DNA of 64,000 nt from an uncultured Pelagibacteraceae bacterium (GTDB lineage Bacteria > Pseudomonadota > Alphaproteobacteria > Pelagibacterales > Pelagibacteraceae): NCBI GenBank assembly GCA_902542235.1, contig CACBTT010000001.1:34058-98057 (forward strand), written 5' to 3'. The translations under genes were made by a program, and so were the position numbers. This document shows, in pieces, positions 35,553-45,627 of this stretch. The number at the start of each line of letters is the position of its first letter. Within the stretch, counting starts at the first letter, position 1. The notes under the pieces were generated by a model. That model did not search any database. It saw only the letters and a list, made by a program, of their open reading frames with translations, and had not been told where the DNA came from.

Positions 35553-35972
35553 TTAATCTCCAATAAAATGATGAATAATCAGCCTTTTTGTAGAAGCTAA
35601 CCTATGTTCAAAAAGGTAAATTCCTTGCCAAGTTCCTAACAAAAGTTGTTTGTTTTTTATACTGAGGGATATTTGATTGTTAGTTAAAGCTGACTTTATA
35701 TGAGCTGGCATATCGTCCTTACCTTCTATTGTATGAATATATAATTTATTATCCATTGGAGCAATTTTGTCAAAATAATTAATTAAATCTGATTGAACAT
35801 CAGGATCAGCGTTCTCTTGAACTATTAAAGATGCACTAGTGTGCTGAATGCTTAAATTTAAAATACCATTATTAAAATTATTTTTATTTATCCAGTCTAT
35901 CGTTTGATCGGTAAATTCATATAATTTTTGACCATTTGTTTTAAGTTCAAGATTAAAAAATTCTTGCCTCAT
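35553..35972 (-). CDS. yjbQ: YjbQ family protein (UPF0047)
   Basis: The 139-residue protein matches the YjbQ family in length and motifs: GILNLSIQHTSASLIVQENADPDVQSDLINYF and LGTWQGIYLFEHR. Members have weak thiamine-phosphate-synthase activity in vitro, and their true role is unclear. It is the last gene of the minus-strand run that begins at csaA, overlapping zapE by 4 bases. Confidence 0.9.
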   Translation of the reverse strand: MRQEFFNLELKTNGQKLYEFTDQTIDWINKNNFNNGILNLSIQHTSASLIVQENADPDVQSDLINYFDKIAPMDNKLYIHTIEGKDDMPAHIKSALTNNQISLSIKNKQLLLGTWQGIYLFEHRLASTKRLIIHHFIGD

Positions 35973-37024
35973 AAATGCTTTTTAGATGTTAGTTCATATA
36001 ATCGGCTAATGGTTCGCTTAAATGATTTTTCTAATAATCTTGATGATGTAAGTTTATCAATATTTTGTTCTGCACTAATAGCCATAGGTATATTTTGATC
36101 ATACACGATATCTAAAAAAGTAATAAATCTTTGTTGTTGATTTGAATTTAAATCATTAAACGCTGGTACATTTTCCATAACTATAAAAAAACAATTTTTT
36201 ACTATTTTAATATAATCTTCTGATCCTAAATTTTTATCACATACTTCTTTAAAAGTTAATCGAACAATTCCATCATAAAAATTTTTTAAAATAAATTTTC
36301 TTCCTTTAATGTTTAAAATCTTTTCTTTTAAAACTTTATCTTTAGTCATAACTCTAAATAATTTGTTTATTTTAAAATTGTTTTCCTGATTTAAAGGTGA
36401 GTAATATCTTTGAGTTTTATTGCCTTTGGACTTTCTATAATCATCATCTATATTTAATTGATATTCAAATGATTGCTTTTGCATTATTTTTATAAATGGT
36501 TTAAATTGATCTCTTTGTAACCCATCTTTATACAAATTCTCGATTTTTATATTAGAAGTTACAATAATTTTTAAATTTTCTTTAAATATTTCATCAAATA
36601 ATTTTCCAAGTATCATTGCATCTACTATATTTGTAACTTGAAACTCGTCAAAATATATTAATTTTGCTTTCGATTTTAATTTTTTAACAAATTTGCTTAT
36701 TTTATTTTCATTATTTTTATCTTTGGATTGGTGTACAAAATCGTGAAAGCTAAGCATAAACTCATTGAAGTGAAGTTTTAATTTTTTACCCTCAACTAAG
36801 TTGAAAAAAAAATCTAATATCATGGTTTTACCGACACCAACATCCCCATAAAGATAAAAGCCTTTTTTATAATTTTTTTTCGATAAAATTTTTGAGAAAA
36901 ATGATTTGTAGTTTAATTTAAAATATTCTTCTAATGTTTTTATGAGTTTTATCTGATGCGAATTAACATCTAAATTTTTTTTTTTGCAGTAAAGTTTAAA
37001 CTCTTTAACAAAACTTTTTTGCAT
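35969..37024 (-). CDS. zapE: Cell division protein ZapE (AFG1-like ATPase)
   Basis: The 351-residue AAA-type ATPase has Walker A YLYGDVGVGKTMILDFFF (about residues 57-74), Walker B KLIYFDEFQVTNIVDAMIL and arginine-finger-region residues ending in LLEKSFKRTISRLYELTS. ZapE/AFG1 proteins act at the division site or in membrane protein quality control. It begins right at the cupin gene stop (1-base overlap) and overlaps yjbQ by 4 bases. Confidence 0.9.
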   Translation of the reverse strand: MQKSFVKEFKLYCKKKNLDVNSHQIKLIKTLEEYFKLNYKSFFSKILSKKNYKKGFYLYGDVGVGKTMILDFFFNLVEGKKLKLHFNEFMLSFHDFVHQSKDKNNENKISKFVKKLKSKAKLIYFDEFQVTNIVDAMILGKLFDEIFKENLKIIVTSNIKIENLYKDGLQRDQFKPFIKIMQKQSFEYQLNIDDDYRKSKGNKTQRYYSPLNQENNFKINKLFRVMTKDKVLKEKILNIKGRKFILKNFYDGIVRLTFKEVCDKNLGSEDYIKIVKNCFFIVMENVPAFNDLNSNQQQRFITFLDIVYDQNIPMAISAEQNIDKLTSSRLLEKSFKRTISRLYELTSKKHL

Positions 37025-37455
37025 TAATTCTTTTTTGAATTAAAATCGATACCATATTCTGATCTTGGTCCTTTTCTTAATCCAAAAGGTCCAGAGATAA
37101 AAATTGTCATTGGCCTTGTTCCTGGCTCAAGGTCTACTCTATGATATGCATTGGCTGATCTAAATCCAATATATCCAGGTTTTCTCCAGAACTTGCCTTT
37201 TTTAGTTGTTTCCCAATAACCGCCTCTCAAAATTATTGTAATATAGGGGAATAGATGATTATGAACTCCATCCCCATGATCATCATCCAACATTTCATGA
37301 ATTAATATATTAAATGGGAACCATTTTGGTCTATTCCTAAATAATAAATAATATCTATTCATCCACGGTTTGGCTTCATTAAATTTTGGATGAGACGGTC
37401 CCCTATCTAAAACTATCTTTTTTCTTCCAATTTTTTCCAAAAATTTTAATAACAT
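37024..37455 (-). CDS. Cupin-like protein of unknown function
   Basis: The 143-residue protein looks like a single cupin barrel. It has DDDHGDGVHNHLFPYITIILRGGYWE (His/Glu pattern of cupin motif 1, about residues 58-83) and FRSANAYHRVDLEPG (motif 2 with one His, about residues 102-116). The putative metal ligands are H68, H70 and H110-region. Metal-dependent oxygenase or isomerase activity is possible, but I cannot name a substrate. It is sandwiched between bamB-like and zapE genes with 1-base overlaps on both sides. Confidence 0.65.
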   Translation of the reverse strand: MLLKFLEKIGRKKIVLDRGPSHPKFNEAKPWMNRYYLLFRNRPKWFPFNILIHEMLDDDHGDGVHNHLFPYITIILRGGYWETTKKGKFWRKPGYIGFRSANAYHRVDLEPGTRPMTIFISGPFGLRKGPRSEYGIDFNSKKN

Positions 37456-38723
37456 TAATTTGATCTTATAATTCCATTATTTTTAATTAAAAAAATATTG
37501 GCATTATTAATAAATGGCCTCGATATTTTTTCATTATTAAATTTAATTACTTTCTCTGTTTCAGAATTAATTAAATTAATAATCAAAATTCGTCCATTAT
37601 CTGTAGACAAATAAATTTTATTTTTAGCAATAACAAAACCTACTGGTGTAATTTTTTCTCTTTTTTTAAATATTGAGAAAACATCAGTGATCCTGATTAT
37701 ATTTCCAGTCTCAGTATCAATTACAAATAAATATCCTTCCTCAGAAATATTAAAAATGTAATTTTCAGAAATCGTAGGTTTTAAACTGGAGTTTACTGTT
37801 TGCTTCCATTTTACTATTCCAGTTGTTGAGTCAATCGAAAATAATTCATTTTTATTATTTGAAAAATATATTGTTTCATTATTTAAAATCATTTCTGAAT
37901 TTTTTAGACTAAATGCATTTAAGAATATTTCGTTGCTCTGAGTAGGTGTTTGCCAAACTAAACTCCCATCATTAATATTTAATGCCGTAAGATCACCTAA
38001 ATTATTAAGTGAATAAACAATGTCATCTTTAATAATAACAGATAATTTTTTTTGAGATTTAATGAATGTGTTTTCTGTTTTAAAATTCCATAATTCATTT
38101 CCATCTACTATTGAGAAACATCTAATTACATTATCAAAATCAACAGTGACAAATTTATCATTTTTTACAGCAATATTTGAATTAAATGGAGATAGACTGT
38201 CCTTCTTCCAGTTTAGTTCCCCATTATCTAAATTTAATGAAAAAATATTTGAAAGAGTATCAGCAGCAATAATTTTATTATCTATATAATTAAAATATAA
38301 TATCGGATTAAGTTTTCTCTCTTTCTTTGAATAATGATTTGCTTTCCACAAAGTTTCAAATTTTTCATTAATTCTAAATATTGTTCCTTTATTATCAAAA
38401 TAAATTAGATCATTATTTTCGATAAATAAAATATCTGTATCGATTGAATTAAACTGTTTAATCTTTGAAAATTTAAATGTTTTCTTTTTTTCAAATGTTG
38501 GCTCAAAGTTTATATGTCCATTATTATTTGTATTATTATTTATAAAACTATTATCTTTAACTAATTTAGAAAGATTTATTTGTATATTTGGATTTAATTG
38601 TTGTTGAATTGGTTTAATTTCTTCAAATAAAATTTTAGAATTAGTATTTTCTACAGATTTATCACTTTGACCACAACTTGATAATAAAAGTAAAAAGACG
38701 AAATATAATACTATCCTACTCAC
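37455..38723 (-). CDS. bamB: BamB-like outer-membrane assembly lipoprotein (PQQ-type beta-propeller)
   Basis: The 422-residue protein starts with a lipoprotein signal (MSRIVLYFVFLLLLSSCGQS), putting the lipidated cysteine near residue 17. A series of PQQ-like blades follows (VDGNELWNFKTEN, NDGSLVWQTPTQ, TTGIVKWKQTV, ETGNIIRITDV). BamB is a beta-propeller lipoprotein of the outer membrane barrel-assembly machine. The adjacent YfgM-like gene upstream (8-base overlap) mirrors the yfgM-bamB pairing of other proteobacteria. It is longer than E. coli BamB because of a low-complexity linker after the lipobox. Confidence 0.82.
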   Translation of the reverse strand: MSRIVLYFVFLLLLSSCGQSDKSVENTNSKILFEEIKPIQQQLNPNIQINLSKLVKDNSFINNNTNNNGHINFEPTFEKKKTFKFSKIKQFNSIDTDILFIENNDLIYFDNKGTIFRINEKFETLWKANHYSKKERKLNPILYFNYIDNKIIAADTLSNIFSLNLDNGELNWKKDSLSPFNSNIAVKNDKFVTVDFDNVIRCFSIVDGNELWNFKTENTFIKSQKKLSVIIKDDIVYSLNNLGDLTALNINDGSLVWQTPTQSNEIFLNAFSLKNSEMILNNETIYFSNNKNELFSIDSTTGIVKWKQTVNSSLKPTISENYIFNISEEGYLFVIDTETGNIIRITDVFSIFKKREKITPVGFVIAKNKIYLSTDNGRILIINLINSETEKVIKFNNEKISRPFINNANIFLIKNNGIIRSN

Positions 38724-39360
38724 TGAAACTAGATCTTAGCCTTTTTTGAGCTTTGGTTTTTATTTTAGAGTTATTATTTTCAAGACTAACTATTTGCTCA
38801 AAAAATTCTTTTGATTTTTGCATTTGATTTTTTGATAAATAATATTCTGCCATAATATAAAGACTGTGTGGTTTCCATATACTATCTGCTTTAATTAAAG
38901 GATTAAAAATAGCTAACAATTCATTTTCATCTGAAAAATCTGAATTATATAGGCCTTTTTTAAAGATTGTTAGCTCTTTAAACTTTTTATCCAAGCCAAT
39001 ATCATTAATTAAAGTATCAAAATAATTGTTAATTTCATCTTTTGAATTTATCAAATCGTTATCTAGCAAATAATAAAAAGCTAGAGGAGAATATGTTTTG
39101 TCTTTAGCATTAATCACCTCTTTAAGATCTGGGATCACATTATATTTATTATCTGCTTCATATCTTATTACAGCTAAGTCATATTTATCAGCTAATTTTT
39201 CTCTTTTGCTAGATTGATATTCTTCATAAGAAAAGTAGCCGATTAAAGCCAAAATAATTATTATTAATATCGAAATTAAAGAATTTTTATTATTTATGAA
39301 AAAGTTTTTAATTTTTTCATTACGTGTTTGGGTATTTATTATTTCAATATCTTCATCCAT
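38716..39360 (-). CDS. YfgM-like membrane-anchored TPR protein
   Basis: The 214-residue protein has a short cytoplasmic N-terminus, a single membrane helix (SLISILIIIILALIGYFSYEEY, about residues 28-49) and helical TPR-like repeats in the periplasm (YIMAEYYLSKNQMQKSKEFFEQIVSL). It corresponds to YfgM/TPR_21 proteins that work with the Sec-associated chaperone PpiD. Its ATG overlaps the acnA stop (TAATG), and it overlaps bamB by 8 bases. Confidence 0.78.
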   Translation of the reverse strand: MDEDIEIINTQTRNEKIKNFFINNKNSLISILIIIILALIGYFSYEEYQSSKREKLADKYDLAVIRYEADNKYNVIPDLKEVINAKDKTYSPLAFYYLLDNDLINSKDEINNYFDTLINDIGLDKKFKELTIFKKGLYNSDFSDENELLAIFNPLIKADSIWKPHSLYIMAEYYLSKNQMQKSKEFFEQIVSLENNNSKIKTKAQKRLRSSFSE

Positions 39361-42029
39361 TAAATCATGTTCCTAAGTACATATTGTAAAATTCCACCAT
39401 TTTTGTAATACTCTAATTCGTTCTTGGTATCTATTCTACTTAACATTTTAATTCTCTTGATGTCTCCAGAGACATATTTGATTTCAACATCAACTTCATC
39501 TCTAGGATCTATACCTTTTTCTAAGTCAATAATAGAAAATAGTTCTGAGCCATCTAATTTTAGATTAGTTCTATTTATTCCATCTTTAAACTGTAATGGT
39601 AGTATACCCATTCCTATAAGATTTGATCTATGAATTCTCTCAAAACTTTCTGCAAAAACAGCTTTTATACCTAAAAGTTTAGTTCCTTTGGCCGCCCAAT
39701 CTCTTGAAGAACCAGTTCCATACTCTTTACCACCAATTACAACTAAATCAGTACCTCTTTTTTTATATTCAACAACCGCATCATATACTGGCATTACTTT
39801 TTCCTCAGGGTACAACTTTGTAAAACCACCTTCAGTACCAGGTGCCATTTCATTTCTAATTCTTATATTAGCAAAAGTCCCTCTCATCATAACCTCATGA
39901 TTGCCTCTTCTTGCTCCATAGGAATTATAATCTTTAGGAAGTATTTGATGTTTCATAAAATATTCTCCAGTCGGACTATCTTTTTGAATTGATCCAGCAG
40001 GTGAAATATGATCAGTGGTAATGCTATCACCTAATATTAATAGTGGTCTTGCATCCTTAATTTCTTTAAATCCTTCAGGTTTATCAGGAAGATTATCAAA
40101 AAATGGAGGTTTTTTTACATATGTTGAGTTATCTTCCCAATTATAAATATTGGTTTCTTCTGTTTTAATTTTTTGCCATTGTTCTGGTCCTTGAGAAACA
40201 TTTGAGTATCTTTTAATAAACATTTCTGCATTTAACGAATTTCTCAATGTTTCTTCTATTTCTTTGTTAGATGGCCATATATCTTTTAAAAAAACATCTT
40301 TACCATCTTTATCTTTGCCCAACGGATCCTTATACAAATCAAATCTCATAGTTCCTGCTATTGCATAAGCAACAACTAATGGCGGAGACGCTAAATAGTT
40401 TGCTTTTATTAGAGGTGAAATTCTTCCTTCAAAGTTTCTGTTTCCAGATAAAACTGAAACAGCATAAATATTATTATTTTTTATTGAGTCTGATATGTTA
40501 TCAGCTAATGGACCTGAATTACCAATACAAGTAGTGCATCCATAACCAACTAAATTAAATCCTAACTTATCTAAATAAATATTTAGCCCAGCTTTTTCTA
40601 GATAATCTGTAACTACTTGAGATCCAGGTGCTAAAGATGTTTTCACCCAGGGCTTAGTCATTAAACCTTTTGCAATTGCATTTTTTGCAAGTAAACCTGC
40701 TCCAATTAGTACACTTGGATTAGAAGTATTAGTGCAAGAAGTAATTGCAGCAATTAAAACATCACCATCAGTTATTTTAAATTCTTCTTTTTCAACATTG
40801 TAAATATTTGGTTCTTCTTTTTTAGTAACTTCTGAAAACACTTTTTTAAAATTTGATGATGCATTGGTTAGCAAAACTTTATCTTGGGGACGTTTTGGTC
40901 CTGAAATAGTCGGCACTATAGTTGACATATCTAAAGATAGAGTGTCTGTAAATTCTACATCTAAACTTGCCCAAAGTCCTTGTTCTTGAGCATACTGTTT
41001 TACAATTTCAACATTTTGATCATCTCTTCCTGAGAATTTTAAATATTTTAAAGTCTCATCATCTATTGGAAAAAAACCACAAGTTGCACCATACTCGGGT
41101 GCCATATTTGCTATAGTAGCCCTATCTGCTAAAGTCAGATTTTTTAGTCCTTCACCATAGAATTCGACAAACTTTCCCACAACTCCTTTATCTCTTAGCA
41201 TTTTAACTACAGTTAAAACAAGATCAGTTGCTGTTGTACCTTCTGGCATTTTTGATTTCATTTCAAATCCAATAACTTCAGGTATTAACATCGAAATAGG
41301 TTGACCTAACATTCCAGCTTCAGCTTCAATTCCTCCTACGCCCCAGCCCAAAACCGATAGGCCGTTTACCATAGTTGTATGACTATCTGTTCCAACTAAA
41401 GTATCTGGAAATATATATTCTTCACCTTTATATTTTTCATTCCAAACAACTTTTGAAAGGTATTCCAAATTAACTTGATGACATATTCCAGTTCCCGGTG
41501 GAACTATTCTAAAATTATTGAATGCTTGTTGCCCCCATTTGAGAAAAGAATATCTTTCAGCATTCCGATTAAATTCAATATCAACATTTTCTTTTAATGA
41601 ATTTTTATTTGCAAATTTATCTACTTGCACAGAGTGATCAATTACCAAATCAACTGATGATAATGGATTGATAGTGCTTGGATCTTTATTTTTTTCTTTT
41701 ACAGCCTCTCTCATTGCAGCTAAATCTGCAACCGCAGGAATTCCAGTATAATCTTGAAGCAAAACTCTCGCAGGCCTATATGCAATTTCTGTATTAGAAC
41801 TTTTAGATTTTAACCAATCTTTAATAGCTTCAATTTGATTTTTATTAACTGTTATATCGTCTTCAAATCTTAACAAATTCTCAAGTAAGACTTTCAATGA
41901 CTTTGGAAGCTTTGATATGCCTGCTAAACCATTTTTCTCAGCCTCTTTCAGTGAGTAAAAATTATAACTTTTGCCGTTAACTGAAATTTTAGTTAACGAA
42001 TTGAACGAGTTTTTGTCTCCTGGTTTCAT
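39360..42029 (-). CDS. acnA: Aconitate hydratase A
   Basis: I use the ATG at 42029 (MKPGDKNSFNSLTKISVNG) instead of the track start at 42092, because the extra 21 residues lie over the end of the LysE gene and are not aconitase-like. The 889-residue enzyme has the iron-sulfur cysteines in AAITSCTNTSNPSV and GYGCTTCIGNSGPL, plus GVGGIEAEAGMLGQP and KEYGTGSSRDWAAKGT. It isomerises citrate to isocitrate in the TCA cycle. It starts 2 bases after the LysE-family stop. Confidence 0.97.
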   Translation of the reverse strand: MKPGDKNSFNSLTKISVNGKSYNFYSLKEAEKNGLAGISKLPKSLKVLLENLLRFEDDITVNKNQIEAIKDWLKSKSSNTEIAYRPARVLLQDYTGIPAVADLAAMREAVKEKNKDPSTINPLSSVDLVIDHSVQVDKFANKNSLKENVDIEFNRNAERYSFLKWGQQAFNNFRIVPPGTGICHQVNLEYLSKVVWNEKYKGEEYIFPDTLVGTDSHTTMVNGLSVLGWGVGGIEAEAGMLGQPISMLIPEVIGFEMKSKMPEGTTATDLVLTVVKMLRDKGVVGKFVEFYGEGLKNLTLADRATIANMAPEYGATCGFFPIDDETLKYLKFSGRDDQNVEIVKQYAQEQGLWASLDVEFTDTLSLDMSTIVPTISGPKRPQDKVLLTNASSNFKKVFSEVTKKEEPNIYNVEKEEFKITDGDVLIAAITSCTNTSNPSVLIGAGLLAKNAIAKGLMTKPWVKTSLAPGSQVVTDYLEKAGLNIYLDKLGFNLVGYGCTTCIGNSGPLADNISDSIKNNNIYAVSVLSGNRNFEGRISPLIKANYLASPPLVVAYAIAGTMRFDLYKDPLGKDKDGKDVFLKDIWPSNKEIEETLRNSLNAEMFIKRYSNVSQGPEQWQKIKTEETNIYNWEDNSTYVKKPPFFDNLPDKPEGFKEIKDARPLLILGDSITTDHISPAGSIQKDSPTGEYFMKHQILPKDYNSYGARRGNHEVMMRGTFANIRIRNEMAPGTEGGFTKLYPEEKVMPVYDAVVEYKKRGTDLVVIGGKEYGTGSSRDWAAKGTKLLGIKAVFAESFERIHRSNLIGMGILPLQFKDGINRTNLKLDGSELFSIIDLEKGIDPRDEVDVEIKYVSGDIKRIKMLSRIDTKNELEYYKNGGILQYVLRNMI

Positions 42030-42031
42030 AT

Positions 42032-42622
42032 TTAATAATAAAATGTAGCTATACAGCCTAGTAAAAGCGCTGACATAACATAATTGAACCATTTAATAAA
42101 TTTCTCATTTGTCGCGAATTTTCTCATAAATTTACCAATTAAAGTCCAGAATAAGATACTGAATATAGCAAAGAAAAAGGCAGAAGTTAGGAGCCAGAAA
42201 GAATAAGTAAAAAAGTTATCTCCAGATTCGATATAAGTTGATACTGCAATAATAGCAACAATTACTCCTTTAGGATTTAAAAATTGAAAAAGAAATGTTT
42301 CAATAAATTTAACAGGTTCTAGTTTTTCTTTTTGATTTGATGATTTAGAAAATGAAATTCTGTAAGCCAAATAAACTAAAAATGCAGACCCTGTAAAAAC
42401 TAAAATCTTTTGAATTATTGGAAATAATTTAAAAACATTAATTAGCCCAAAATTGACTAAAGATAGCATTGAGGTAAAACCAAATATAACACCTAACATA
42501 AGAGGTATAGTTTTTTTTACTCCGTGATTAAAACCTGAATGAGATGCAATAATATTATTTGGACCAGGTGAGCAACTGGTAACAAAAAAAAATAGACTTA
42601 ATGATAATAGTTCTGGATGCAT
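42032..42622 (-). CDS. LysE/RhtB family amino-acid exporter
   Basis: The 196-residue protein has about five to six membrane helices and the family motif FVTSCSPGPNNIIASHSGFNHGVKKTIPLMLGVIFG near the N-terminus. LysE/RhtB proteins export amino acids or related metabolites. It begins directly after csaA and ends 2 bases before acnA. Substrate is unknown. Confidence 0.88.
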   Translation of the reverse strand: MHPELLSLSLFFFVTSCSPGPNNIIASHSGFNHGVKKTIPLMLGVIFGFTSMLSLVNFGLINVFKLFPIIQKILVFTGSAFLVYLAYRISFSKSSNQKEKLEPVKFIETFLFQFLNPKGVIVAIIAVSTYIESGDNFFTYSFWLLTSAFFFAIFSILFWTLIGKFMRKFATNEKFIKWFNYVMSALLLGCIATFYY

Positions 42623-42964
42623 TTAAGCAATTGGTAATCCATTCTCTGCTTCTTGAGATGGATGAACTAAAGTTACTCTACCTTCTGCATCTATAGCTCC
42701 GAGAATTAATACTTGTGATACAACTCCTGCAATATTTTTTTCTGCAAAATTACAAACACCAATTATTTGTTTTCCTTTAAGATTCTCTTCATTGTAATAA
42801 TGAGTAATTTGAGCTGAAGATTGTTTTATACCTATCTTTTCTCCAAAATCAACTTCTACAACTAATGAAGGTTTTCTTGCTTTTTCATTTTTTCTTACAG
42901 AAATAATTGTTCCCAATCTAATATCAACTTTATCAAAGTCTTCATACGTAATTTGTTCTTTCAT
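42623..42964 (-). CDS. csaA: CsaA-like tRNA-binding domain protein
   Basis: I take the start at 42964 (MKEQITYEDFDKVDIRLGTI), since the upstream 17 residues in the track are hydrophobic noise. The 113-residue protein has the EMAP/CsaA OB-fold motifs VDIRLGTIISV, GIKQSSAQITHYY and GKQIIGVCNF, ending VHPSQEAENGLPIA. CsaA binds tRNA and has been described as a chaperone for protein export. It lies 25 bases from the divergent deacylase gene. Confidence 0.9.
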   Translation of the reverse strand: MKEQITYEDFDKVDIRLGTIISVRKNEKARKPSLVVEVDFGEKIGIKQSSAQITHYYNEENLKGKQIIGVCNFAEKNIAGVVSQVLILGAIDAEGRVTLVHPSQEAENGLPIA

Positions 42965-42989
42965 AAATTTAATATATAATGATTTGTAA

Positions 42990-44177
42990 ATGAGTACAGA
43001 AAATAATCCTGACAAAATTTATAAAAATTCGATACGAATATTGACAGATTTGATTGCTTTCAAAACTATTTCTGGAAACGATAATAATAGTCTAATTAAT
43101 TATTGTGATGATATTTTAAAAAATTTAGGAGCAACTTCATTTAGAATTTTTGATGGTGATAAAAAACGAGTTAATCTTTTTGCTTCTTTAAAATCTAAAA
43201 ATGAAAATGGTAAAAAACCCATTATTCTCTCTGGTCACACAGATGTAGTTCCAGTTTCAAAAGGCTGGTCTACTGATCCATTTGTTGCAACTATAAAAAA
43301 TGAGAAATTATTTGGTAGAGGTTCTTGTGATATGAAAGGTTTTATTGCATGTGCTCTAGCATATGCTCCTGTATTTAAAGAAAATAATTTAGATAGAGAC
43401 ATTCACTTTTCATTTACATTCGATGAAGAAACCGCATGCATCGGCGCACCATTATTAATAAAAGAATTAAAAAAAAGAGATATTAAAGATGGAATTTGCA
43501 TTATTGGTGAACCAACCAATATGAAAATCATTGATGCCCATAAAGGTATGAATGAATATACAGTTCACTTTGGAGGTTTAGCTGGTCATAGTTCTAAACC
43601 GGGCCAAGGTGTTAATGCAGTTGAATATGCATCGAGGTATGTAAACAAATTACTAGAAATTAGATCAAAACTAAAAGATAGAGCTCCTAAAGATTGTATA
43701 TTTAATCCACCATATTCTACATTATCAGTTGGTGGAGTTTCAGGTGGTATAGCTCATAATGTTATCGCTGATAAATGTAAAGTTGAATGGGAAACTAGAC
43801 CAGTGGTCAGAGAAGATGGAGATTTTGTAAATCAAATAATAGACGATTATGTTGATAAAGAACTATTGCCAGAAATGAAAAAAGTTTTTTCAGATGCTTA
43901 TATTAAAAAAGAAATTATAGGCGAAGTAGTTGGATTTAATAGATTGAATGATTCCGAAGCTTGTGAATTTGTTTCTAGTATAACTGGTGACAATTCAAGA
44001 GAAGCTGTTTCATTTGGAACAGAGGCTGGACTCTTTCAAGAAGTTGGTATTAGCACTGTAGTTTGTGGGCCTGGTTCGATTGAACAGGCTCATAAAATTG
44101 ATGAATATATAGAACTTAGTGAATTAAAGAAATGTCTAGACTTTTTAAAAGGTTTAAAAGATAAATCTATAAGTTAA
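42990..44177 (+). CDS. argE: M20 family acetylornithine deacetylase-like hydrolase
   Basis: The 395-residue metallopeptidase-family enzyme contains ILSGHTDVVPVSKGWSTDPF (first metal histidine), GRGSCDMKGFIACALAY (bridging Asp), FTFDEETACIGAPLL (Glu pair) and GPGSIEQAHKIDEYIEL (last His). These fit ArgE, which deacetylates N-acetylornithine to ornithine, though DapE and other M20 amidases are close. The start is 25 bases from divergent csaA. It converges on the aldehyde dehydrogenase with a 4-base overlap. Nearby agmatinase and aldehyde dehydrogenase suggest arginine/polyamine metabolism. Confidence 0.8.
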   Translation: MSTENNPDKIYKNSIRILTDLIAFKTISGNDNNSLINYCDDILKNLGATSFRIFDGDKKRVNLFASLKSKNENGKKPIILSGHTDVVPVSKGWSTDPFVATIKNEKLFGRGSCDMKGFIACALAYAPVFKENNLDRDIHFSFTFDEETACIGAPLLIKELKKRDIKDGICIIGEPTNMKIIDAHKGMNEYTVHFGGLAGHSSKPGQGVNAVEYASRYVNKLLEIRSKLKDRAPKDCIFNPPYSTLSVGGVSGGIAHNVIADKCKVEWETRPVVREDGDFVNQIIDDYVDKELLPEMKKVFSDAYIKKEIIGEVVGFNRLNDSEACEFVSSITGDNSREAVSFGTEAGLFQEVGISTVVCGPGSIEQAHKIDEYIELSELKKCLDFLKGLKDKSIS

Positions 44178-45607
44178 TTCCAACCACCTACAGATTTAAC
44201 TTCTAGAAATTCAAGCAATCCTTCTTTACCCGCTTCCCTTCCAATTCCAGAATGTTTGAAACCTCCAAAAGGTGCATCAACTGCAATACCAGCGCCATTT
44301 ACATCAACCATTCCAGATCTAAGTTTTCTGGCAACTCTTTGTACCTTTTCCTTATCTTGAGTTTGAATATAGTTTGTTAATCCATAATCAGTATCATTTG
44401 CAATTTTAATTGCCTCTTCTTCAGTTTCAAATGGAATAACAGATAAAACAGGACCAAATATTTCTGTTCTTGCAATTTCCATTTCATTTTTTACATCTGC
44501 AAAAACTGTTGGTTTTACATAATAACCATCATTTAATCCGTTTGGTTTTCCAACTCCACCTGCAACTAATTTTGCTCCCTCATCTATTCCTTTTTGAATT
44601 AAACCTTGAATTTTATTGAATTGAGTTTCAGAAATTACAGGACCAATATGCTCTCCATTTTTATTTGGATCATCTACTTTAAATTCATTTGCGTATTTTC
44701 TCAGTCTTTCTATCGCTTCATTATAAATTGATTTTTCAACAAGCATTCTTGTAGGAGCATTACATGATTGTCCTGAATTTCTAAAACATCTAAATGCACC
44801 TCTTTCAATTGCTTCAGCATCAGCATCTTCAAATATAATATTTGCACCTTTTCCTCCTAGCTCCAAACTTACTCTTTTAAAATCCTTTGCGGCATTTTGA
44901 GAAATTAAAGCCCCTGCTCTTGTAGAGCCAGTGAATGAAATCATATTTACATCTGGATGACTTGTTAATGCATTTCCAGTTATTTCCCCATCTCCATTTA
45001 CTAAATTAAAAACACCTTTCGGAAATTTTGCTTCATCTATTAACTCAGCTATGATCATTGCCGATAAAGGTGCTAGTTCTGAAGGTTTTAAAATCATAGT
45101 ACAACCAGAGGCCAATGCAGGAATGACTTTTAAAGTAACTTGATTTATTGGCCAGTTCCACGGTGTTATTAATGCACACACACCTTTAGGCTCGTATATT
45201 ATTCTTTGATTTTTTGCATGATCTCCCAAAGGTTTTTCGAATTCAAATTCTTTTAGATAACGAATAAATGATTTTGTATGACTCGCACCAGTTCCTGTTT
45301 GTAGTTTTGACGCAAAGTCTTTTGGGGCTCCCATCTCTTGAATAATTGCGTCTGTAATATCATTCCATCTTTTTTTATATAATGAATAAAAAACTTCTAA
45401 TAATGACAATCTTTCTTCTTTAGAGGTAAATCCCCAAGTTTTAAAAGCTTCTTTAGCTGCTAAAACTGCATCATTAATATCCTCCTTACTGCCTAAAGAA
45501 ATTACTGCACAATTTTTTTCTGTTGCTGGGTTTATGACCTCAATATCTCTTGGGTTTTTTGGGGGAACCCATGAACCATTAATATAAAAATTTCTCTTTT
45601 CAATCAT
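44174..45607 (-). CDS. NAD(P)-dependent aldehyde dehydrogenase
   Basis: The 477-residue enzyme has the usual ALDH landmarks: TPWNWPINQVTLKVIPALASG, ISFTGSTRAGALISQ, VSLELGGKGANIIFEDAD (general-base Glu) and NSGQSCNAPTRMLVE (catalytic Cys). It oxidises an aldehyde to the acid with NAD(P). The gene is 20 bases downstream of the agmatinase-family gene, so a substrate from polyamine or guanidino-acid breakdown (aminobutyraldehyde type) is reasonable but unproven. Confidence 0.92.
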   Translation of the reverse strand: MIEKRNFYINGSWVPPKNPRDIEVINPATEKNCAVISLGSKEDINDAVLAAKEAFKTWGFTSKEERLSLLEVFYSLYKKRWNDITDAIIQEMGAPKDFASKLQTGTGASHTKSFIRYLKEFEFEKPLGDHAKNQRIIYEPKGVCALITPWNWPINQVTLKVIPALASGCTMILKPSELAPLSAMIIAELIDEAKFPKGVFNLVNGDGEITGNALTSHPDVNMISFTGSTRAGALISQNAAKDFKRVSLELGGKGANIIFEDADAEAIERGAFRCFRNSGQSCNAPTRMLVEKSIYNEAIERLRKYANEFKVDDPNKNGEHIGPVISETQFNKIQGLIQKGIDEGAKLVAGGVGKPNGLNDGYYVKPTVFADVKNEMEIARTEIFGPVLSVIPFETEEEAIKIANDTDYGLTNYIQTQDKEKVQRVARKLRSGMVDVNGAGIAVDAPFGGFKHSGIGREAGKEGLLEFLEVKSVGGWN

Positions 45608-45627
45608 GCGCGCAAATTATCCTTTCT

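Noticed and set aside
42030-42092. Longer acnA start in the ORF track
   Set aside because: The extra residues overlap the LysE-family gene and do not resemble the aconitase N-terminus; ATG at 42029 fits better.
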